A DNA stretch of 64,000 bases from positions 1,488,001 through 1,552,000 of the forward strand of contig JARFVT010000013.1 of assembly GCA_036677425.1 (NCBI GenBank), given 5' to 3'. Shown piece by piece: positions 55,796 through 64,000 of the stretch (the first letter of the stretch is position 1; each line of letters starts with the position of its first letter). Source of the DNA: JARFVT01 sp036677425 (GTDB taxonomy: Bacteria; Pseudomonadota; Alphaproteobacteria; UBA8366; Aestuariispiraceae). The notes below the pieces were generated by a model. It worked only from the letters and a program-made list of their open reading frames with translations. It was not told where the DNA came from and did not search any database. A program made the translations under genes and the position numbers.

Positions 55796-57901
55796 ATGGA
55801 ACGCGCAAAAAAACTTTTTTCATATCATAAATTCTGGGCAAAAAGACTCGGCGTTGCATCATTTTTACCGACAAGCCGCGATGAAATGGATCAATTAGGA
55901 TGGGATAGCTGTGATATTATTTTAATAACTGGTGATGCTTATGTCGACCATCCAAGCTTTGGCATGGCAGTTATTGGTCGCACATTAGAAGCCCAAGGTT
56001 TTAGAGTGGGGATAATAAGCCAACCAGAATGGCATGATAAAAAGCCATTTAAGATTTTAGGCAAGCCAAATTTATTCTTTGGCATTACCGCTGGTAATAT
56101 GGATAGCATGGTAAATCGATATACCGCCGAGAGACGAATTCGCCATAATGACAGCTATACCCCCAATGACGAAGGTGGCAAGCGCCCTGATCGTGCCACA
56201 TTAGTATATAGCCATCGATGCCGCGAAGCATATAAACATGTACCAATCGTTATCGGTGGGATAGAGGCATCATTACGACGCATGGCGCATTATGATTATT
56301 GGTCAAAGAAAGTCAGGCGATCAATTTTAATCGACAGCAAGGCCGATATTTTGCTTTATGGCAATGCGGAACGTGCCATAGTAGAATTGGCCCATCGCAC
56401 CGCCAAGGGCATCGCACCAAAAGATATGCATGATTTGCGCGGCAGTGTTTTTATGCGCCAAGATATACCAGAAGGCTGGCAAATACATGATTTAACATCG
56501 ATTGACAATGATACCAGCCCAAGAACATCAGAAATTGAGAAAACCGTTATTCGTGTGCCATCTTATGATGATATAATTAATGATAAACAAACATATGCCC
56601 AAGCCAGCCGTATATTCCATCAAGAAAGCAACCCTGCCAATGCAAGGCCGATGATACAGGCACATGGGGAAAAACAAATATGGATAAACCCGCCGCCAAT
56701 CCCGCTTAGCACTAATGAAATGGACGGGGTGTTTGACCTGACATATGCCAGATCACCGCACCCAAGTTATGGTGATGCCAAAATTCCAGCTTGGGATATG
56801 ATAAAATTTTCCGTCAATATTATGCGCGGCTGTTTTGGTGGTTGCAGTTTTTGTTCCATAACCGAACATGAAGGTAGAGTGGTTCAAAGCAGATCAGTCG
56901 CCTCTATATCACGTGAAATAGAAGATATGCGCGATAAAATAAGTGATTTTAAAGGCCAAATATCTGATCTAGGCGGACCCACGGCCAATATGTATCAAAT
57001 GAATTGCCGCGACGAGAAAATTCATGATAGTTGTCGTCGTTTATCTTGCGTTTATCCGACTATTTGTAAAAATTTAGTAACAAATCACGATCCATTAATC
57101 GATCTTTATAAAAAAACTTGTGCCATTAAAGGCGTTAAAAAAATATCAATCAGTTCGGGTTTGCGTTATGATCTAGCGGTTAAAAGCCCTGAATATATCA
57201 AAGAATTGGTCAGCCATCATGTGGGCGGTTATTTAAAAATTGCCCCCGAACATACGGAAGATGCCTCGTTAAGTAAAATGATGAAACCCGGCATTGCCAG
57301 TTATGATCGATTTAAAGAATTATTCGACCGCGCCGCTAAAGAAGCCGGTAAAGAATTATATTTAATACCATATTTTATCGCCGCCCATCCCGGCACCGAT
57401 GACGAAGATATGATGAATTTAGCCATTTGGCTTAAACGTAATAATTTCAGGGCAGATCAGGTGCAAACATTCACACCCACACCCATGTCAATTTCAACAG
57501 CTATGTATTATAGCGAAAAAAACCCTTTAAAACCAGTTAGACGCGATAATGCAAGCGAGATCGTTAAAACCGCACGTAGTGGCGAAAAACGCAAATTACA
57601 TAAGGCATTTCTGCGTTATCATGACCCAGCCAACTGGCCATTAATTCGCCAAGCCTTAAAAAATATGGGCAGGGAAGATTTAATCGGCAGGGGAAAGTCA
57701 TGTCTTGTGCCTTTCCCATCCATGCGTGAAAGAAATGGCGGCAGGCAAATTATAAAACCAAACCATCGTCGCGATGGAAACCATCGCAATATAAATAATG
57801 ATAAAAAAAATAATAAAGAATTCTTTACTACTCACGCGGGCGAAGGCAGGCGTAAAAATTTAAAGAAAACAGCAACTATCAGCCGTAAAAATAATTATTA
57901 A
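55796..57901 (+). CDS. YgiQ-type radical SAM protein
   Basis: 701 residues. N-terminal cobalamin-binding-like domain, radical SAM cluster CFGGCSFC near residues 346-353, and a YgiQ-specific C-terminal domain. The tail (after about 645) is basic and disordered. Function unsettled. Complete frame; 27 bp upstream of amgK in the same direction. Confidence 0.9.
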   Translation: MERAKKLFSYHKFWAKRLGVASFLPTSRDEMDQLGWDSCDIILITGDAYVDHPSFGMAVIGRTLEAQGFRVGIISQPEWHDKKPFKILGKPNLFFGITAGNMDSMVNRYTAERRIRHNDSYTPNDEGGKRPDRATLVYSHRCREAYKHVPIVIGGIEASLRRMAHYDYWSKKVRRSILIDSKADILLYGNAERAIVELAHRTAKGIAPKDMHDLRGSVFMRQDIPEGWQIHDLTSIDNDTSPRTSEIEKTVIRVPSYDDIINDKQTYAQASRIFHQESNPANARPMIQAHGEKQIWINPPPIPLSTNEMDGVFDLTYARSPHPSYGDAKIPAWDMIKFSVNIMRGCFGGCSFCSITEHEGRVVQSRSVASISREIEDMRDKISDFKGQISDLGGPTANMYQMNCRDEKIHDSCRRLSCVYPTICKNLVTNHDPLIDLYKKTCAIKGVKKISISSGLRYDLAVKSPEYIKELVSHHVGGYLKIAPEHTEDASLSKMMKPGIASYDRFKELFDRAAKEAGKELYLIPYFIAAHPGTDDEDMMNLAIWLKRNNFRADQVQTFTPTPMSISTAMYYSEKNPLKPVRRDNASEIVKTARSGEKRKLHKAFLRYHDPANWPLIRQALKNMGREDLIGRGKSCLVPFPSMRERNGGRQIIKPNHRRDGNHRNINNDKKNNKEFFTTHAGEGRRKNLKKTATISRKNNY

Positions 57902-57928
57902 AATACCAGCAACAGAAAAGTAAATATA

Positions 57929-58945
57929 ATGTCAGATCAAAAAACATTAATAACCGATTTTATAAATAGCAATGATCTTGGCGGCTATTTGCAACATCCA
58001 TTGCCGCGTGATGCCTCCAGAAGGCGGTATATTCGCCTAATCGGCAGCGATGAACAATTAATATTAATGGATGCACCACCCGCCCATGAAAATGTTGCTA
58101 ATTTTATAAAGCTTGCAAATCATTTACGTAAACTTGGGTTAAGCGCGCCAGAAATATATGCGGCAGATGAGGAAAATGGAATATTATTATTAGAAGATTT
58201 TGGCGATAACAGCTTTAATAAGATGCTGGCATATGGCAGCAGCGAGCAACAATTATATCAAGATGCTATCGATGTTTTAATTGACCTGCATAATAATAAA
58301 GATACTATAAATATTGATTTAGAAAATTATGATTTAGATAAATATAAAGCCGAAGCAAGCCTTCTAACCCAATGGTATTTGCCAGAAATAAATGGTGCAA
58401 AATGGACAAAATCTGGCAATCAGGCTTATCTTGATGCATGGGACAGCATTTATAACTCCCTACCGAAACAGCCACAAACATTGACATTGCGTGATTATCA
58501 TGTGGATAATCTAATGATGTTAAGACAATATAGACGACCAAAAAATTGTGGGTTATTAGACTTTCAAGATGCGCTTATTGGTTCACCTTCCTATGATGTG
58601 GCAAGCCTGCTTGAAGATGCAAGACGCAATATTGATGATAAATTAAGGCAAAAAATGCTTAAACGATATTTTGCTGGTGTTGGTTATAATGATGACCAAC
58701 AAAAAATATTTAATCAATGGTATGTAATGTTGGCGGCCCAACGCCATGCCAAGGTTGCGGGTATTTTTATCAGGCTTTTCCGTAATCAGCATAAAGGCAA
58801 TTACCTGAAACATATTCCGCGTGTGATTGATATGTTATCAAACCATTTGCAAAATCCATTATTAAAATCACTTGATGATTGGTTTAATAAATATTTACCA
58901 AATTTTCGCGAGTTACCCGATATTGTAAATAAGGATAACATATAA
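57929..58945 (+). CDS. amgK: N-acetylmuramate/N-acetylglucosamine kinase AmgK-like
   Basis: 338 residues. Aminoglycoside phosphotransferase fold; phosphorylates the anomeric position of MurNAc, the step before MurU. LLLEDFGDNSF, LRDYHVDNLMM (catalytic loop) and GLLDFQDALIGSPSYDVASL are the signature. The usual place is between tsaE and murU; here it lies 57 kb away behind YgiQ, so the pathway is split, both genes being intact. Confidence 0.87.
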   Translation: MSDQKTLITDFINSNDLGGYLQHPLPRDASRRRYIRLIGSDEQLILMDAPPAHENVANFIKLANHLRKLGLSAPEIYAADEENGILLLEDFGDNSFNKMLAYGSSEQQLYQDAIDVLIDLHNNKDTINIDLENYDLDKYKAEASLLTQWYLPEINGAKWTKSGNQAYLDAWDSIYNSLPKQPQTLTLRDYHVDNLMMLRQYRRPKNCGLLDFQDALIGSPSYDVASLLEDARRNIDDKLRQKMLKRYFAGVGYNDDQQKIFNQWYVMLAAQRHAKVAGIFIRLFRNQHKGNYLKHIPRVIDMLSNHLQNPLLKSLDDWFNKYLPNFRELPDIVNKDNI

Positions 58946-58947
58946 AA

Positions 58948-60399
58948 TTAAAAGCCAAAACGAGCCGAGAAATATATATTTGAATTATCTTTAAATTGTC
59001 GCCAGAATCTATGTTTCTCTTGACCGCCAAAGATATTCGCACCGGCGGCAAATATCCAGTTATCATCCAACTTATAACTAACATTTGGACGGATATAATA
59101 ATCGTCTGTGGCAAGGGTTAGGAAGGTGAATAATGACCAGTTTACATTCTGCCCATGGGTTAAATAATTCAGGCGAAAAGTTACCATTTGGCGGTTTTTA
59201 TCGCTGGCTTTGGCATTACTGGCAAGGTTATTTAAATATTCACCATAATCTTGATTGGCCTCCAGATACCATTGCGTGCCAAATGTTAAATTACTGATAA
59301 TTTCACGTTCATAACCCGCCATTATTCGCAATTGTGAATTATTAATCAGGCTGTCTTCACCTGATCGATCGTCAAGCGATTGATAATAACCAATTTCTGC
59401 TGATGCAATACCAGAAAATATATTATCACGAATAGATGCGCCATATACCCGCAGACGCGGAAAAATCGCCTTGCCGCTTTTAACATCAGAACCAGCTGGG
59501 CTTTTCCAAAAACCATCATATAAATAACCTGCCCATTCGGCTGAGCCATGACTGCCATAGACCCGCAAAGCCAATTCATCATCTTTAAAAATTCTATCTG
59601 GCATGATTACATCGACCATGCCATTTTTCTTACCAACTATATCGCCGTTTTTGCCAGAGAAATAACTTAATCTTGCGCCATCAATATATCGATCAGAATT
59701 AAATTGCGGGCTATATACGCCGTCAATATTAAATATATCACCATAATATGAAATTTTCACCGCGTCAGACGGTGCTTTTAAATAATTAATATCGCGGCCT
59801 AATAAAAAGCTGTTCCAATCTTTGGGGAATAAATCATTGATGAATAATAAATCACCCGTACCCCATGTTAAAATTTGCCGCCCAAGCTTGATATCAAAAT
59901 TATCAAAATTTGTACTAGTTAAATTAAATTGCCGTAAATCGACTAAACCCTTACCAGTTTTAAGATTTGATTTATGGCTATATGCTTGATCATCATAAAT
60001 TATATCGCCCGATAGATTTAATGCCATTTGTTGAAAATCATGCTGATAATCAAGATGCAATCGCATTTCGCTTAATGATGATATATTTTGATATGAAGAG
60101 CGATTTATTTGCCGCCCCATACGGTTTTCAATGAAGCCACTAAGCCCGTCAAATATTTCCCCATCCATATCATCATTGACAATATTTTTATCGGTAATTA
60201 CATCAATAGCATCATCAAATAAGCCCGCTGGTAAGGCTGGCTCATCACCTAAACCTGCTGGCAAATTTGGTTCATCACTTAATCCTGCGGGTAAGGCTGG
60301 TTCTTGAGCATTTGCCGAAATCAAGCTATAATTATGGTTAAAAACCACCAGAAATAATGCAATCAATATTATCGGTTTAAAATTTTTCGCCATGATCAA
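58948..60399 (-). CDS. Outer membrane beta-barrel protein, DUF1302-like
   Basis: 483 residues. Signal peptide (FKPIILIALFLVVFN, cleavage after NAQ or so), then three copies of a 12-residue-like repeat EPALPAGL / EPNLPAGL / EPALPAGL (residues 33-60), then a beta-rich barrel ending in the aromatic FSARFGF typical of outer membrane proteins. The segment LKLGRQILTWGTGDLLF-like (IKLGRQILTWGTGD) resembles DUF1302 barrels. Third gene of the MMPL module, 3 bp after the LolA-like gene. Confidence 0.78.
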   Translation of the reverse strand: MIMAKNFKPIILIALFLVVFNHNYSLISANAQEPALPAGLSDEPNLPAGLGDEPALPAGLFDDAIDVITDKNIVNDDMDGEIFDGLSGFIENRMGRQINRSSYQNISSLSEMRLHLDYQHDFQQMALNLSGDIIYDDQAYSHKSNLKTGKGLVDLRQFNLTSTNFDNFDIKLGRQILTWGTGDLLFINDLFPKDWNSFLLGRDINYLKAPSDAVKISYYGDIFNIDGVYSPQFNSDRYIDGARLSYFSGKNGDIVGKKNGMVDVIMPDRIFKDDELALRVYGSHGSAEWAGYLYDGFWKSPAGSDVKSGKAIFPRLRVYGASIRDNIFSGIASAEIGYYQSLDDRSGEDSLINNSQLRIMAGYEREIISNLTFGTQWYLEANQDYGEYLNNLASNAKASDKNRQMVTFRLNYLTHGQNVNWSLFTFLTLATDDYYIRPNVSYKLDDNWIFAAGANIFGGQEKHRFWRQFKDNSNIYFSARFGF

Positions 60400-60401
60400 A
60401 A

Positions 60402-61250
60402 TTAGCGTAGATATTTTTTCGGCACATTGCGTAAATAACGCTCACTAAATATATTTTTTGGCAAACCAACATTATATTCGACCGAAATATAATCCATCAC
60501 GGTTTTTGATCCCGTTAAATGATTAATTGCAGTTGATTGCATCACCGTTGGAAAGTCTTGAATAGTTTTAATTTTTGTTGCCACTATAGTTCTTATTTTC
60601 TGTCCAGAATCATCATAATATACCGCCTGAATTGGCAAGAAACTAATCTTATGAATATAGGTTTCAAAATAGGCAAATTCGACCTTTTGGGGGTCTTTTG
60701 GTGTATGTTTTAATTTGTAATAATTTTTACTGACTTCCAACAATTGATGGTTATCATCTTCAAGCAAGCGACCTGAAACATCCTCATATAAAAAATCAGA
60801 ACCAATAAAACTAGTACGTTTATCGCTGGCAGCGATACGTTTAACCAGATCTAATGCAGGTAAATAAAGCCATCTATCATCGTCTTTATCAAGATATTTC
60901 AATACCATAAACACCATCTTACTTACATCTGATGGGCGATGGAAATAGACATAAAATTGCTGGGCTGAACGATAGGCATTATTTTTTAAATTATCGCTAT
61001 CGGTAATATCTTGACGTAAAATAGTCATTTTGCGGCTGCGGCTGTTATTTTGTTTATCGGTTATGGTCATTTTAACCTGCGCCCTGCCGTCTTTACCTTG
61101 ATAATATGAACTATAATTAGCATGATTAACTATTTCTTCGGCTGAAAGTTCCGCCGCATCAGCATGATTAATATGAAACCCACCGATATTTACCATGATT
61201 AAAAACATTGCCACCGAAAATATTATTCTGAGATTTAATAAATTTATCAT
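60402..61250 (-). CDS. Outer membrane lipoprotein-sorting (LolA-like) protein
   Basis: 282 residues. Signal peptide, cleaved near NHADA. A LolA-like fold of the family next to MMPL exporters: QVKMTITDKQNNSRSRKM, WLYLPALDLVKRIAASDKR, DFLYEDVSGR. It would bind a lipid or hydrophobic cargo in the periplasm. Its start overlaps the exporter stop by 4 bp. Confidence 0.85.
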   Translation of the reverse strand: MINLLNLRIIFSVAMFLIMVNIGGFHINHADAAELSAEEIVNHANYSSYYQGKDGRAQVKMTITDKQNNSRSRKMTILRQDITDSDNLKNNAYRSAQQFYVYFHRPSDVSKMVFMVLKYLDKDDDRWLYLPALDLVKRIAASDKRTSFIGSDFLYEDVSGRLLEDDNHQLLEVSKNYYKLKHTPKDPQKVEFAYFETYIHKISFLPIQAVYYDDSGQKIRTIVATKIKTIQDFPTVMQSTAINHLTGSKTVMDYISVEYNVGLPKNIFSERYLRNVPKKYLR

Positions 61251-63919
61251 GATCTAGTTTCCTTAAAAAACACTTTCGGCATTAATGTTATTATGGCGGG
61301 CAATATTACCAATGTGGCAAGACCCGATGTGATTAAAATTGCCGCAATCAATACACCAACCGTATTATATGGTATTAATGTTGCCATTAATAATGGTGAA
61401 AAGCCAAGCCCCAAAACAATAGCATTTCTGGCAATCGCCCGCGCTGGCTCGCCAAAGGCATATTTATGCCCCTCATGCCAATTACCAAATTTTGCCGTTG
61501 CTTCCCGCGACCTCGATATGAAATGAATTGAATAATCAACTGCCAAGCCTAAGCTCAACGCACTTAATACCGCCACAGGCATATCAAAATCTTTGCCAAT
61601 AAAACCAAGTATAGCATAAATAAATGCCACCGATAAGGTTAATGGTATCATGGAAATTATACCCCAAGGGATTGAACGGAATAATATTATCATCATGATT
61701 AGAACAAGGGCAAAGCTGCCTAAAAATGCATCTAACATGCCCGATACCATTTTATCCTGCCACACCACATTAATATATGTAAGCCCGAACCATTTATGTT
61801 GCAAACCGTCTGGCAATGGATTGTTTTTAATATATTGATTGGTCAGATCAATCACCGACGACATATCAATATTATCGCCGCTATTTAATTGCACCATTAT
61901 ATTGGCATTGCGATAATCTGGCGTTACAAAATGCCATAAATCATGGGGTTTATGGCTGCTTTGAAATGTAATCAAGCTTTGCGCCACCGCATTTTGCGTA
62001 TCTGGAATGCGATATGCCTGATCTTTTCCTAAAAATAATTCACGGTGAACTGTTTTAATAACATCGGTTAACCCATTGGTTTTGCCAACGATTGGTGATT
62101 TTTCAATGGCTAGTTGAAGCCCCTCCATATATTTTAATATGGCTGGTTGTTTAAATATTTGCTGTGCTGATATTTCCTCATCAATCAATGTTAAAACCTC
62201 TCCCCATGCATCATATTTATCATCATCTGATTGATCGCTTTTATCCTCAACCCAATTTGCGATGGCTTGTAAATTAACATCACCATTATTTTTCATGGCA
62301 ATGATTTGTTTCCTGGCAATATTAAATACTATCGCCAAATTTGTGATTTCTGATTTTTGGGAAATTTCTATTGCGGCATCCATATTATCTAATAAATTAG
62401 CGATAGTTTTTTTATCAATATCTATATTATTATAGCTGGGTAATATTGCCAAATATGCCAAATCTGTACCGCCAAAATTTTTATTTAGAACCCTGTCAGC
62501 AACACGAATAGGGTGGCTTTTTTCAAACCATTTTATCGGATTATCATTGATAATTATTTTTGAAATTCCAAGGGCAGAAATAAATATAATCGCCACCAAA
62601 CCAATGCAAACCAATTTGTAACGATAATAGCTTAAATTACCAAGAGCTTGCAGAAACTTTCCCAATATGCCGTTATTTTCGCTATCGGATGATTGTTTCA
62701 TGCCAAAATTCTCAAGGCTTTTATCCGACATGCCAAGAATATATGCGGGTACAAAAGTAACTGTCATAAACCATGCTAAAATAACGCCAATAGCGATAAA
62801 AATACCGAATGTTTGTACGGGTGGTATCGGCGTTAATGCTAATGAGAAAAAACCAACGCTGGTGGTTAATGTGGTATATAACATCGGCTTATATAGCTCG
62901 TTCATTACCTCCACCATTACTTGTTTTTTATCCGAACCTTTTTTATATCGATCATAAAATTCCGACAAAATATGTACCGCGTCCAACACGGCGATGGGCA
63001 TGATAAATATCGGTATCATCGAACTCATAATATGTACTGTATTACCGCTTATAACCAATAAACCCATAGTTAACATCGAACAGACCATGGCAACGATCAT
63101 TGGTGCTGTAATTAATTGTATATTGCGGAAAAATAGCCACATTAAAATAAAAATTACCAACATAGCAGCAGGTGCAGAAATTGCCATTTGCACGAACATT
63201 TCAACGCCAAAAACATCTTCGGCAACGGGCAGTCCAGTTATATGAAATTTATCGTTGCTATCTTGCCATTGGCTTATTTTTGCCAATAATTGCTCACGGA
63301 TACGAAAGCTTAAATGTTTATCACTTATTGGCAAATAAAGACTTATCGCCCTGCCATTCTTACTAACCATCGTGTCATTAAGGGTTGGTATTTTTAATGC
63401 TCGATCACGCACAAGCAGCGCATCTGCCATATTTTCTGGCGGTTGTGGCATTAACCAATTAAAACTAACCGCGCCAAGCCCCGCTTGATCTATGCTATCG
63501 ACCATTGATGGTGCGATCATATCAATGCCAATCACACCAACCATATTATCAGGGTTCTTTTCATCGACCCATTTCAGGGATTTTGAAAATTGCGCCAATT
63601 GATAAATACGTTTTAAACTTTCAGGATTAAACACGCCTTCAGGATGTTTATCATTGACGATGCCAACAACGATAATATCTCTGATTGCAAATTTTTTCTT
63701 CATTTCATTATGAAAAACCCGCACAGGTTCATCAGGAGATAACATATTTTCAGGGTCAGTATGAATGATAAGCTTGTTAAAATTTGTAAATTGCACAGGC
63801 CATAATGTAGGTATTGTCGCCCCTGCCACCATCAAAAAGGCTAAAACAACCAAGCCCCAGATCATTAATTTTGGATATTTCAACGTCAGCATTGTTAATT
63901 TATGTTCTGCAACTGCCAT
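61247..63919 (-). CDS. RND/MMPL-family exporter
   Basis: 890 residues, about 12 membrane helices in two sets of six (about 230-400 and 720-880) with two large periplasmic loops. Relays such as LLVISGNTVHIMSSMIPIF and LSALSLGLAVDYSIHF fit the MMPL branch linked to lipid or sterol movement. Forms an operon with the LolA-like protein and the barrel: a likely inner membrane to outer membrane lipid route. Substrate unknown; no promoter judged because the upstream region is at the window edge. Confidence 0.88.
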   Translation of the reverse strand: MAVAEHKLTMLTLKYPKLMIWGLVVLAFLMVAGATIPTLWPVQFTNFNKLIIHTDPENMLSPDEPVRVFHNEMKKKFAIRDIIVVGIVNDKHPEGVFNPESLKRIYQLAQFSKSLKWVDEKNPDNMVGVIGIDMIAPSMVDSIDQAGLGAVSFNWLMPQPPENMADALLVRDRALKIPTLNDTMVSKNGRAISLYLPISDKHLSFRIREQLLAKISQWQDSNDKFHITGLPVAEDVFGVEMFVQMAISAPAAMLVIFILMWLFFRNIQLITAPMIVAMVCSMLTMGLLVISGNTVHIMSSMIPIFIMPIAVLDAVHILSEFYDRYKKGSDKKQVMVEVMNELYKPMLYTTLTTSVGFFSLALTPIPPVQTFGIFIAIGVILAWFMTVTFVPAYILGMSDKSLENFGMKQSSDSENNGILGKFLQALGNLSYYRYKLVCIGLVAIIFISALGISKIIINDNPIKWFEKSHPIRVADRVLNKNFGGTDLAYLAILPSYNNIDIDKKTIANLLDNMDAAIEISQKSEITNLAIVFNIARKQIIAMKNNGDVNLQAIANWVEDKSDQSDDDKYDAWGEVLTLIDEEISAQQIFKQPAILKYMEGLQLAIEKSPIVGKTNGLTDVIKTVHRELFLGKDQAYRIPDTQNAVAQSLITFQSSHKPHDLWHFVTPDYRNANIMVQLNSGDNIDMSSVIDLTNQYIKNNPLPDGLQHKWFGLTYINVVWQDKMVSGMLDAFLGSFALVLIMMIILFRSIPWGIISMIPLTLSVAFIYAILGFIGKDFDMPVAVLSALSLGLAVDYSIHFISRSREATAKFGNWHEGHKYAFGEPARAIARNAIVLGLGFSPLLMATLIPYNTVGVLIAAILITSGLATLVILPAIITLMPKVFFKETRS

Positions 63920-64000
63920 TTTAAAATCCTTTAAAATATGATTTAAATTATAAAATATAAAAATATCAACATCGCCATATAAACATCACTTGACATTTAT

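Noticed and set aside
1..64000. tRNA, rRNA, CRISPR array or insertion sequence
   Set aside because: No T-loop-like GGTTCRA in a cloverleaf context, no regularly spaced repeats and no transposase were seen in any gap; a covariance search would be needed to be sure.

Overview
The window is strongly AT-rich chromosomal DNA of an alphaproteobacterium, most like the Rhodospirillales/SAR116 side of the class. The evidence is gene order: tsaE-murU-addB next to ahcY and HPr-EIIA-rapZ-hprK with the short alphaproteobacterial HprK; ubiA-rsmE-gshA; Nudix-DUF6111-CCA transferase; aroK-aroB-CorC; rpe-heparinase-purH; dapD-dapE. I cannot name a genus. Several conserved genes carry in-frame nonsense codons or deletions (rapZ, an ABC ATPase, ubiA, rsmE, pyrD, a phage virion gene, and a histidine kinase that has lost its kinase domain). 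This points to recent gene decay, as in host-associated or streamlining lineages, although assembly error must be excluded.

Layout. 1-7.3 kb (minus strand): addB (cut by the window edge), murU, tsaE, a degenerate PAS kinase, ahcY, HPr, EIIA, broken rapZ, hprK. 7.6-14.2 kb: PuuD-like membrane protein, EamA transporter, phaB, a small unknown, a sulfatase, a cold-shock protein with a long leader, an acetyltransferase, a broken ABC ATPase. 14.4-20.1 kb: polA, broken ubiA, rsmE remnant, gshA.

20.1-30.3 kb: a compact, one-direction set of T7-like (podoviral) virion, packaging and lysis genes: capsid, tail tubular A and B, an internal-virion-like gene, tail fibre, a repeat-containing protein, terminase, endolysin and holin. 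No portal, integrase, polymerase or replication gene is present. It sits cleanly between gshA and pyrD behind a leader with two promoter-like repeats and an intrinsic terminator. It is either a prophage remnant or a domesticated, gene-transfer-agent-like particle locus, and is the main candidate for an undescribed system here.

30.4-64 kb: broken pyrD, a degenerate EAL protein, HAD phosphatase, class V aminotransferase, Nudix, DUF6111, CCA transferase, DUF2889, CorC, aroB, aroK, a 46-residue membrane protein, a large periplasmic protein, xerD, metA, copper proteins, truA, a membrane protein, dapE, dapD, a Sel1 protein, rpe, heparinase-like protein, purH, a small unknown, YgiQ, amgK (moved away from its usual partner murU), and a three-gene envelope module (MMPL exporter, LolA-like protein, DUF1302-like barrel). 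I saw no tRNA, rRNA, CRISPR or insertion sequence.
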